From NCBI GenBank assembly GCA_013813825.1, contig JACCRA010000477.1, forward strand, positions 1 through 7,159: DNA of 7,159 nucleotides. Direction: 5' to 3'. Under the pieces are notes generated by a model. That model saw nothing but the letters and a program-made list of their open reading frames with translations. It searched no databases and had not been told where the DNA came from. Positions 1 to 5,586 of this stretch are shown here, one piece after another (the stretch's first letter is position 1; each line of letters starts with the position of its first letter). The stretch is from Pyrinomonadaceae bacterium. GTDB lineage: Bacteria > Acidobacteriota > Blastocatellia > Pyrinomonadales > Pyrinomonadaceae. The position numbers were made by a program, and so were the translations under genes.

Positions 1-60
1 GGATTGTTCATCGGGGCGACTCCTTAGTAGAGAAAGTTTGGTCACTTCCTATTACAGCGA

Positions 61-266
61 GTCGCCATTGATTTTTCAAACACCGAGCATTACTTTTTGA
101 GCACTACCGAGATGTGTTATCTGCACCGTCGGCGCTATGGCGCACGACGCATCGCGGCGGAACTTAAGGCTGCGGATCATCAAGCCGGACGCTCTTTCAG
201 TGCTGCGTCGCGACATTGGCGAAGTTGATTAGAGTGAACTACCTACTATCTACTAAAGAAACAGAA
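61..266 (+). pseudogene. IS3-like transposase (OrfB) remnant, frameshifted
   Basis: This is a decayed fragment, not a working gene. From 61 to about 192 one frame reads through HRRRYGARRIAAELKAADHQAG (residues coded from 124 onward), which resembles the helix-turn-helix segment near the N-terminus of IS3-family OrfB transposases (typical pattern YGxRRI-x2-L-x2-GH-x-V-x-R). The expected continuation, a VxRLMRExGL-type helix, is not in that frame, which ends at a TGA near 229. A similar string, TLAKLIRVNYL, appears in another frame from 213, which suggests a frameshift or small insertion near 190-212. Two stops (25-30) close the frame upstream, and no DDE catalytic domain follows before miaB. 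The assignment to IS3 rests on this one motif; IS481-like relatives share similar segments. Confidence 0.5.
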
Positions 267-317
267 AATCAGCAGCAGAATCTGTTACACTTGGTAAATT
301 GAACGGGACATTACCTG

Positions 318-1664
318 ATGAAAAAGACGAATGTATACATTGAAACTTTCGGGTGTCAGATGAATGTCGCCGACACTGAGCGTGCCGCCACGCGCTTACG
401 CTCGGCTGGTTACATGGTAGTAAACTGTGCGGACATCGCCGACATTGTGCTTTTCAACACCTGTTCGGTGCGGGCACGTGCTGAACAGAAAGTTTTTACT
501 CGAGTGGGTGAGTTGAATAAGATTAGACGGTCGAAGTCTTTCATCGTCGGAATCATGGGCTGCGTGGCACAATTAGAAGGTGAGTCACTATTCAACATCT
601 CTAAATCAGTGGGCTTGGTCGCCGGAACACAGGCCACAGATCGGCTCCCGCAACTTTTAGAGCGTGTGCTTACCGGCGAAAACAATGTAATCGATTTGGC
701 AGAGCGACAAAGCGGTGAGGAATGGAATGTTTCGACAGCCGAAAGACATTCTCCTTATGTCGCGTTCGTGCCAATAATCGAGGGCTGTAATAAGTTTTGT
801 ACATACTGCATCGTTCCTTACTCAAGAGGCCGGGAGCGAAGTCGCCCAGCATCTGATATTGTCAAAGAAGTTATTAAGTTGAAAGCGGCTGGGTATCATG
901 AAATCCATCTCATCGGTCAGAATGTTAACAGTTACCGTCCCAAAACGGGGGAGGGATTGGAACTATTTTCTGGGGCGACATTTTTTTCCAAGCTTTTGCG
1001 AGCCGTAGCTGCGACAGGAGTCGCACGGATTAAATTCACCACATCGTTCCCGAGGGATTTCCATTCGGACATAGTTACCGCGATGGATGAGCATGAAAAT
1101 CTATGTAACTGGATACATCTCCCTGTGCAATCTGGGAGTGATAGAATTCTTCGTCTTATGAAAAGAGGTTACAATTCGTCAAACTATATGCGGCGGGTTG
1201 AAGAAATTAGGTCGGGGCGCCGACGGTATGCTTTGACGAGTGATATTATCGTTGGCTTTCCCGGAGAAACTGCGGAGGATTTTAACTCGACCCTGAAGTT
1301 AATTGAGAGGTGTCAATATGATAGCTTGTATATCTTCAAGTATTCAGTGAGGCGCGGCACGCCGGCAGCAAACCTTACTGACGATGTCTCCATCGTAGAA
1401 AAAAGTGAGCGATTCATAATGATTGAAAAATTACAGAAGAAGATTCAGGCACAGATAAATAATAGTTATGTCGGCGAAACAGTATCGGTTCTGTTCGAAG
1501 GTAAAAGTGCTAAATCTGGGAATGATATGACAGGTCATACGACATGCAATAAGGTGATAAACATTAAAGACACTTCAAACTTAGAGGGCACCATTAATAA
1601 TGTTGTCGTAACAGACGCAAAAGTGAATAGTCTTTACGGGGTGTTAGTGGAAAATTGCCCTTGA
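318..1664 (+). CDS. miaB: tRNA-2-methylthio-N6-dimethylallyladenosine synthase MiaB
   Basis: MiaB is a radical-SAM enzyme that adds a methylthio group to i6A37 in tRNAs reading UNN codons, giving ms2i6A and improving decoding; it acts in the cytoplasm. The 448-aa product has the family's full length. The N-terminal UPF0004 domain carries its three cluster-binding cysteines: C13 (ETFGCQMN), C49 (NTCSVR) and C82 (GCVAQ). The radical-SAM CX3CX2C motif is intact at C157, C161 and C164 (EGCNKFCTYC), followed by VPYSRGRERSR. Further family signatures are LIGQNVNSY, LPVQSGSDRILRLMKRGY and DIIVGFPGET. A TRAM-type RNA-binding domain fills about residues 385-446. The usual YSPRPGTPA string reads YSVRRGTPA here, a mild divergence. 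The ATG at 318 gives the classic N-terminus; a weak GGGA lies about 10 bases upstream. The DUF151 gene follows after 26 bases, probably in the same transcript. Confidence 0.97.
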   Translation: MKKTNVYIETFGCQMNVADTERAATRLRSAGYMVVNCADIADIVLFNTCSVRARAEQKVFTRVGELNKIRRSKSFIVGIMGCVAQLEGESLFNISKSVGLVAGTQATDRLPQLLERVLTGENNVIDLAERQSGEEWNVSTAERHSPYVAFVPIIEGCNKFCTYCIVPYSRGRERSRPASDIVKEVIKLKAAGYHEIHLIGQNVNSYRPKTGEGLELFSGATFFSKLLRAVAATGVARIKFTTSFPRDFHSDIVTAMDEHENLCNWIHLPVQSGSDRILRLMKRGYNSSNYMRRVEEIRSGRRRYALTSDIIVGFPGETAEDFNSTLKLIERCQYDSLYIFKYSVRRGTPAANLTDDVSIVEKSERFIMIEKLQKKIQAQINNSYVGETVSVLFEGKSAKSGNDMTGHTTCNKVINIKDTSNLEGTINNVVVTDAKVNSLYGVLVENCP

Positions 1665-1674
1665 CTTCATGTAA

Positions 1675-1680
1675 AAGGTG
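1675..1680 (+). promoter_or_regulatory. Shine-Dalgarno for the DUF151 gene
   Basis: AAGGTG ends 10 bases before the ATG at 1691. A second purine run (GAGGAA, 1685-1690) abuts the start codon and is too close to act as the ribosome site. This supports 1691 over the internal ATGs at 1721 and 1724. Confidence 0.55.
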
Positions 1681-1690
1681 AACTGAGGAA

Positions 1691-2185
1691 ATGGAATTAG
1701 AAGTTAAAATCAGGGGGTTGATGATGGATCCTAACAGTGGGACTCCAATTATAATTTTGAAAGATATTAATAGTGACGCCATGCTACCGATATGGGTTGG
1801 CGCGTACGAAGCCAATGCTATAGCTCTGGAAATTGAGAAAATCGCTCCGCAAAGACCTATGACACATGACCTCTTGCGAAATTTCATCGTTGAGATGGGA
1901 GCGCATGTAGAGCGTGTTGTAGTCACAGATCTCAGAGATAATACTTTTTTCGCGGTTATTGAGTTACAAAATAATGATGGCGACGTGATACTGCTTGATG
2001 CTAGGCCATCTGATGCAATTGCCTTGGCGTTGAGAGTCGATAGCCCGATTTTTGTCAATGAGGACGTTTTAGTTACTTCACGTGGAATGACAGAGAGTGC
2101 TCAGGAAAGTAGTGGGAAAGCAGATGCTGTCAGCGAGGAGGAGTGGCCGGACATTATCGGTGAAGCAGGAGACCTACCAATGTAG
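1691..2185 (+). CDS. Bifunctional nuclease family protein (DUF151/BFN)
   Basis: The protein (164 aa) belongs to the DUF151 bifunctional nuclease family. Plant and bacterial members have been reported to cleave both DNA and RNA; the role in most bacteria is unknown. It begins with the family hallmark MELEVKIRGLMMDPNSGTPIIILKD, followed by LPIWVGAYEANAIALEIEK (about residues 33-51), RPMTHDLL (about 56-63) and the strongly conserved DARPSDAIALALR (about 103-115) with SPIFV after it. Its length is typical of the single-domain form; the tail (about 130-164) is acidic and variable, and no UVR domain is attached. It lies 26 bases after miaB, an arrangement I recall from several bacterial groups, and 67 bases before the proposed parA start. 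The substrate and biological role cannot be read from the sequence. Confidence 0.9.
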   Translation: MELEVKIRGLMMDPNSGTPIIILKDINSDAMLPIWVGAYEANAIALEIEKIAPQRPMTHDLLRNFIVEMGAHVERVVVTDLRDNTFFAVIELQNNDGDVILLDARPSDAIALALRVDSPIFVNEDVLVTSRGMTESAQESSGKADAVSEEEWPDIIGEAGDLPM

Positions 2186-2238
2186 GTCAACAATATATGC
2201 CAATGTTAAGGTTTTACTATGCGGGGAGAAAGAAAGCT

Positions 2239-2255
2239 GAGGTGTCAATATCCTG
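2239..2255 (+). promoter_or_regulatory. Ribosome site and CTG start codon of parA
   Basis: GAGGTG (2239-2244) is followed after 8 bases by CTG at 2253-2255. The frame is open only back to a TGA at 2238-2240. No ATG, GTG or TTG occurs in it until the GTG at 2292, which lies inside the Walker A motif. CTG aligns exactly with the initiator Met of ParA proteins (usual MSKIIAIANQKGG, here LSSVIAIANQKGG). Confidence 0.65.
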
Positions 2256-3014
2256 AGTTCCGTTATTGCAATAGCTAATCAGAAAGGCGGAGTGGGTAAA
2301 ACAACCACTGCTATCAACCTTGCGGCTGCCTTCGCCAATCGCGGGTTAAAAGTTTTACTATTTGATTTAGACCCGCAGGGGAACAGTTCTATCTCATTCT
2401 TAGACCCGAAAGTCGTTGCTCTCTCCGCTTACGAAATGATGGTTGATGGCAATGGGATGCTGGAGAATTATATCTACCCGACGTCTGTTGATGGTTTAGA
2501 AATGGTGCCGGCTAAAATAAATCTTGCCAAATTGGAATCAAAACTGGTTGGTGATTTTGACGCGCCATTTAGATTAAAAGATAAGTTAGAACCGCTAAGA
2601 AAAAGATATGAAGTAATCTTTATTGACACGCCGCCGACGCTGGGTCTGATAACAGTCAACGCTTTAGTTGCGGCAACTCACGTATTAATTCCCATTCAAT
2701 CTTCTTATTTTGCTCTGGAAGGGACGGATGATCTTTTAGAAACCATTGAGAAAGTGAAAGCTCGTCCAAATCCAAATTTGAAAGTCCTTGGGGTAGTCGT
2801 GACGTTATTTGATCGCCGCACCACTTTGGCCCGGGAAGTTTATGAGCAAATTAAAAATGTTTTTGGTTCCCAGTTATTTGACACTATAATTTCAAAAAGT
2901 GTGCGGCTAGAGGAAGCACCAGCTTATAAAGAGTCGATTTTTGCTTTTGCCCCGCAATCTACAGGAGCTGTCGAATATGCGAAACTTTGTGAAGAGGTGA
3001 TGGGACGTGTCTAG
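2253..3014 (+). CDS. parA: Chromosome-partitioning ATPase ParA (Soj type)
   Basis: ParA is a deviant-Walker ATPase that binds DNA non-specifically as an ATP dimer and moves ParB-parS complexes to segregate replicated origins. With the CTG start the product is 253 aa, normal for chromosomal ParA without an N-terminal HTH. Walker A is KGGVGKTT at residues 11-18, including the signature lysine K11 and K16. Walker A' is FDLDPQGN with D38 and D40. Walker B is VIFIDTPP with D125. Family strings HVLIPIQSSYFALEG, VLGVVVTLFDRRTTLAREV and SVRLEEAPAYKESIF follow. The alternative GTG at 2292 would delete most of the P-loop and cannot give an active enzyme. The 3' end overlaps parB by 8 bases, indicating translational coupling. 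The only oddity is the start codon; a sequencing error or a mutated ATG or TTG is the alternative explanation. Confidence 0.93.
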   Translation: MSSVIAIANQKGGVGKTTTAINLAAAFANRGLKVLLFDLDPQGNSSISFLDPKVVALSAYEMMVDGNGMLENYIYPTSVDGLEMVPAKINLAKLESKLVGDFDAPFRLKDKLEPLRKRYEVIFIDTPPTLGLITVNALVAATHVLIPIQSSYFALEGTDDLLETIEKVKARPNPNLKVLGVVVTLFDRRTTLAREVYEQIKNVFGSQLFDTIISKSVRLEEAPAYKESIFAFAPQSTGAVEYAKLCEEVMGRV

Positions 3015-3894
3015 AAGAGGGCTTCCGTCGGGAATCAGAATGCGCCATGATGCACACTATGTTGAGGACTTGGCAGGACATCAACCAATTCCCGTCGGGC
3101 GCTTAATTTCTCTAGACGCCTTGGACCCTAACCCCGATCAGCCGCGCGTAGAAATCGGTGATCTGGCTGAGTTAACGGCTTCGATTAAGGAAAAAGGCGT
3201 CCTCGAACCGTTATTGGTAAAACCATCTTCTGTCATACCAAACCGCTGGATGATTATCGCTGGAGAAAGGCGCTGGCGGGCTTCAAAGGCTGCTGGACTA
3301 CGTGAGGTTCCATGTATTGAGATGGATGTGGATGATCGCGCAGTAGCCGAAATTGCGCTGATTGAGAACATGCAGCGCAAAGACTTAACGGCTTGGGAAG
3401 AAGCTGATGGCTTGGCAGCATTATGTGAAAGGTTCGGTTATACGCATGACGAAGTAGCGCGTAAGGTGGGTAAAAGTCGGACTACTGTTACGGAGTCTTT
3501 GTCAATCGCTACATTACCATTTGAAATTAGGGAGCAATGTCGGCGCGCCGACATTGCCTCGAAATCTATTCTGCTACAACTAGCTCGCCAGCCTGATATA
3601 AGGTCAATACAATCTCTATTAGGTGAAATTATACGGAAAGGTTTAAAACGTGATGGCGCTAGGGCAGTTCGACGCGCACAAGTAAAAAGGGGATTACTGG
3701 CAACGGTCGAAGAGGCGGCATCAGAATCTCCTTATATCTTTAAGTTTGAGGATGAGATTGGGACCGGCTATAAAATTGAAGTGATATTTGGTCGTACACA
3801 TGTGAGTCGGGAAGAAATTATTAACGCCCTCCTTTCCGCAATCAACTCATTGCAGAACCAAAACGTCCATGTGAATTTGTGTGCAGACGATTAA
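3007..3894 (+). CDS. parB: Chromosome-partitioning protein ParB (parS-binding CTPase)
   Basis: ParB loads at parS, spreads as a CTP-dependent sliding clamp and is the cargo moved by ParA. The 295-aa product has the standard order. A short basic N-terminus comes first, where ParA-stimulating motifs usually lie. The ParB/Srx-like N-domain (about residues 28-125) holds NPDQPR, GVLEPLLVKP, the CTP-binding GERRWRA (86-92) and ENMQRKDLTAWEEA (120-133). The HTH domain spans about 145-167 (YTHDEVARKVGKSRTTVTESLSI). The C-terminal part (about 244-286: FKFEDEIGTGYKIEVIFGRTHVSREEIINALLSAI) is not the usual leucine-rich dimerisation tail of Spo0J, but resembles an alternative tail that I associate with some non-model phyla. 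The GTG start at 3007 has AGAGGTG about 7 bases upstream and lies inside the parA end; ATG 3040 is the next option. Confidence 0.94.
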   Translation: MSRRGLPSGIRMRHDAHYVEDLAGHQPIPVGRLISLDALDPNPDQPRVEIGDLAELTASIKEKGVLEPLLVKPSSVIPNRWMIIAGERRWRASKAAGLREVPCIEMDVDDRAVAEIALIENMQRKDLTAWEEADGLAALCERFGYTHDEVARKVGKSRTTVTESLSIATLPFEIREQCRRADIASKSILLQLARQPDIRSIQSLLGEIIRKGLKRDGARAVRRAQVKRGLLATVEEAASESPYIFKFEDEIGTGYKIEVIFGRTHVSREEIINALLSAINSLQNQNVHVNLCADD

Positions 3895-3906
3895 CACTCC
3901 ACCGTT

Positions 3907-4452
3907 TCAAGCTGTCGGATCACGCTTACGATTCTCAATGGCCTTGCGCTGTAGAGCTCTTGCCCAACGTTCGAATGTCGGCTGAAAAGGTTTGAAAAGA
4001 CGATAACGAAAGTTCTGCTGCTGGGCACTCCAAAGGCGCAAATTTTTTTCCGTGTACGCCTTAATTGCAGGGTCTAACTGTTTTTTACGGATCGAATGCT
4101 TGAGCGTCAGATAATAGTGTTGGCCGGCAAGCGAGAAAATTAAAGCTGCTAAATTGCTTTTGAAAGATAATCTTGGAAGCAGTCTTTTGTGGAGCGGTTG
4201 CGCGGGAGGAATCAGAGTGCTCATCGCAATCTCAAACCACGCGGGTTGCGTCCCTTGTCGTGGATGATACAAACCCGGCAATCGCTCACGCTGTTGAGGG
4301 GAGATCCGCGGGTCTTTGATGACATCGACAATACGTAGTTTGTCGATCCCGCGTAGATGCTCTTTAGGTATCAAGGCTAGAATACTATCAAGGTATTCTC
4401 TAGTTCGCCGCGGCAAATTTAGCGTCGCACTGTTTTCAATTTTAATGCTCAT
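3907..4452 (-). CDS. Conserved-looking hypothetical protein, 181 aa
   Basis: I cannot assign a function. The 181-aa product starts at the only usable codon in its frame (ATG 4452-4450; an in-frame TAA lies 24 bases upstream), without a clear Shine-Dalgarno. It is rich in basic and aromatic residues, with no signal peptide and no membrane segment long enough to be confident; LAALIFSLAG (101-110) is the only short hydrophobic stretch. Regions that look constrained are GIDKLRIVDVIKDPRI (35-50), LPGLYHPRQGTQPAWFEIAMSTLI (58-81) and LPRLSFKSNLAALIFSLAGQHYYLTLKHSIRK (92-123). The last is laid out like the HExxH helix of zincin-like peptidases, but the HExxH residues are absent (AGQHYY), so if related it would be catalytically dead; this is speculative. 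The C-terminus is strongly basic. It converges on parB with 12 bases between the stops. An IS1595-type element sits 45 bases upstream of its start and may have cut off its promoter. Confidence 0.7.
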   Translation of the reverse strand: MSIKIENSATLNLPRRTREYLDSILALIPKEHLRGIDKLRIVDVIKDPRISPQQRERLPGLYHPRQGTQPAWFEIAMSTLIPPAQPLHKRLLPRLSFKSNLAALIFSLAGQHYYLTLKHSIRKKQLDPAIKAYTEKNLRLWSAQQQNFRYRLFKPFQPTFERWARALQRKAIENRKRDPTA

Positions 4453-4490
4453 AGGTTTAAAAGCTTGGCTCGTAATTTAGGAGATAGTAA

Positions 4491-4497
4491 TAACTTA
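4491..4497. repeat. Target-site duplication, left copy (TAACTTA)
   Basis: TAACTTA abuts the GGGG of the left terminal inverted repeat and is repeated exactly after the right end (5242-5248). Such a duplication marks a transposition event. IS1595-family elements usually make 8-base duplications; only 7 bases match here. Confidence 0.75.
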
Positions 4498-4514
4498 GGG
4501 GCTAGAGTAGATAA
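4498..4514 (+). repeat. Left terminal inverted repeat of the IS1595-type element
   Basis: GGGGCTAGAGTAGATAA matches the reverse complement of 5225-5241 with one mismatch (A versus T at position 14). Transposases of this family bind and cut at these ends. Confidence 0.85.
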
Positions 4515-4544
4515 GCACATTCCGAGAGGTGCTAAGCTACTGAG

Positions 4545-5228
4545 ATGGAACGACCGCACCCCTTTTATCGCCGTTCCCGAATTTCCGCCAAGAAAGTTCG
4601 TCAACTCTGACGCTTCTTTGCGCTCGATTTGACGGCTACTGATGCGGCTCACCTGACCGGCTTGACGCGTAAGACTGTCACCACGATCTTTCTCAAAATC
4701 AGGGAGCGCCGCGCCGAGGAATGCGAGCGTGAGTCACCGCTCTCGTCCGGCGAAGTCGAAGTCGATGAGTCTTACTTCGGTGCCCGACGGGTTCGCGGCA
4801 AGAGGGGGCGCGGGGCCTCTGGTAAGACCATCGTCTTCGGTCTCTTGAAGCGTGACGGCAAGGTCTACACAGAGATTGTGCCGGACTGCAAAAAGGCCAC
4901 TCTTCAGGCCATTATTCGTGGCCGCGTCGCTCCGGAAGCGGTCATCAATTCGGATGGGTGGCGTGGCTATGACGGTCTGGTTGACGTGGGCTACTCGAAG
5001 CACTTCAGAGTCAACCATGGGCAGAGCAGCGAGTTCGTGCGCGGCACGGCACATGTCAACGGCATCGAGAGCTTCTGGAGTTATGCCAAACATCGTCTCC
5101 GGCAGTTTCATGGCATCGCCCCAGAGAAGTTCCATTTGCACTTGAAGGAGTGCGAATAGAGATTCAACTTGAGAAAGAACAACGTGTACGCTGAGTTGTT
5201 GAAGCTGCCGCGAAAATACCTGCTTTAA
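4545..5228 (+). pseudogene. IS1595-family transposase, two in-frame stop codons
   Basis: Read from ATG 4545 to TAA 5226-5228, one uninterrupted frame encodes about 227 residues of an IS1595-type DDE transposase, except for TGA at codon 22 (4608-4610) and TAG at codon 205 (5157-5159). Homology-like sequence continues past both: MERPHPFYRRSRISAKKVRQL before the TGA, RFFALDLTATDAAHLTGLTRKTV after it, and KECE-stop-RFNLRKNNVYAELLKLPRKYLL at the end. At the TAG, tryptophan would be usual (CEWRFN), so a TGG-to-TAG change is likely. The catalytic triad appears present: D at codon 74 (VEVDESYFG), D at codon 137 (INSDGWRGY) and E at codon 175 (HVNGIESFW). A protein initiated at TTG 4629 would lack part of the N-terminal HTH and the C-terminus, so activity is doubtful. 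The lack of frameshifts implies recent inactivation. Confidence 0.85.
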
Positions 5229-5241
5229 CTACTCTAGCCCC
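5225..5241 (-). repeat. Right terminal inverted repeat of the IS1595-type element
   Basis: The plus strand reads TTAACTACTCTAGCCCC, the inverted partner of 4498-4514. The transposase stop codon TAA (5226-5228) lies inside this repeat, a compact arrangement common in small IS elements. Confidence 0.85.
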
Positions 5242-5248
5242 TAACTTA
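5242..5248. repeat. Target-site duplication, right copy (TAACTTA)
   Basis: This is an exact copy of 4491-4497, directly after the CCCC of the right inverted repeat. Confidence 0.75.
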
Positions 5249-5586
5249 AGTCAAGGGACGGGAACGCCGCAGTTAAAATGTTAAAGATGAGGGATTGAGC
5301 AACCGATGTTACGCAAAGCAAGATCTCTTGGCAAAATTGACAGATCAGTAAATCAACGCTGGACATCGACACGTATCACCTAAGTTGTTCGTTAAGGAGA
5401 AGCCTCCGCGACAGACTGTCCCGCTTGGTTTTCGACGAAATCAGTCATGATTGGGTGAACTGCTTGCCGTCGGATGCAATTTCACGCCTAAATTTAATTT
5501 TTTTTGTCGGCGCTCAAGGCAATTGATGCAGAAGTTGTCGAACTCAATCCGTAGTTGTTCGCTGTACAACTTGAGTGAGTAATCAA
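5249..5586. other. Non-coding or decayed spacer before xerD
   Basis: There is no gene I can defend in these 338 bases. A stop-free frame on the + strand (5341-5526, 61 codons, reading LDIDTYHL and then RDRLSRLVFDEISHDWVN) has no plausible start codon and no family I recognise; it may be a gene relic or chance. A run of eight T (5498-5505) lacks a convincing GC stem before it, so I do not call it a terminator. GACAGACTGTC (5410-5420) is a small perfect inverted repeat. Before the IS arrived this spacer would have joined the 45 bases beyond 4452, forming a divergent intergenic region of roughly 380 bases between the 181-aa gene and xerD. The xerD promoter should lie here, but I see no clear -35/-10 pair. 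Confidence 0.5.
5553..5571 (+). promoter_or_regulatory. Possible hairpin in the xerD leader
   Basis: AGTTGT (5553-5558) pairs with ACAACT (5566-5571) around a 7-base loop. The same right arm, extended to ACAACTT, can instead pair with AAGTTGT at 5532-5538. The two mutually exclusive stems end just before the weak ribosome site GAGTGAG (5573-5579). The stems are short, so this may be chance. Confidence 0.25.

Larger units (their letters stand above)
4498..5241 (+). mobile_element. IS1595-family insertion sequence (about 744 bp), transposase inactivated
   Basis: The element is bounded by GGGGCTAGAGTAGATAA (4498-4514) and, on the other strand, GGGGCTAGAGTAGTTAA (5241-5225), which match at 16 of 17 positions. 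It is flanked by the direct repeat TAACTTA. The single gene inside encodes an ISXO2-like/IS1595 DDE transposase, and the size fits the small IS1016-like branch of the family. Ends and target duplication are intact, so insertion was probably not ancient, yet the transposase is interrupted by two stop codons. It might still be moved in trans by an active relative elsewhere in the genome. Its G+C content is visibly higher than that of the flanking genes. Confidence 0.85.

Noticed and set aside
1594..2058. 154-aa open frame antisense to miaB and DUF151
   Set aside because: It lies opposite two well-supported genes, with low-complexity serine-rich content typical of antisense frames.
2292..3014. 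parA starting at GTG 2292
   Set aside because: This start lies at the V of KGGVGKT and would remove the signature lysine and the first beta-strand. The coding similarity clearly continues upstream to 2253.
4449..4652. Open frame on the - strand across the IS left end
   Set aside because: It spans the inverted repeat and the antisense of the transposase, with no family-like sequence; it is a shadow frame.
4734..5145. Long frames on both strands overlapping the IS1595 transposase
   Set aside because: They are alternative-frame shadows of a GC-rich gene whose own frame carries the DDE motifs.
4629..5159. A 176-aa transposase beginning at TTG 4629 as a normal gene
   Set aside because: The frame and the family-like sequence extend upstream to ATG 4545 through a TGA, and downstream past a TAG. 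It is the middle of a broken gene.
5498..5505. T8 run as a terminator
   Set aside because: There is no stable GC-rich stem immediately upstream, and no + strand gene ends nearby.
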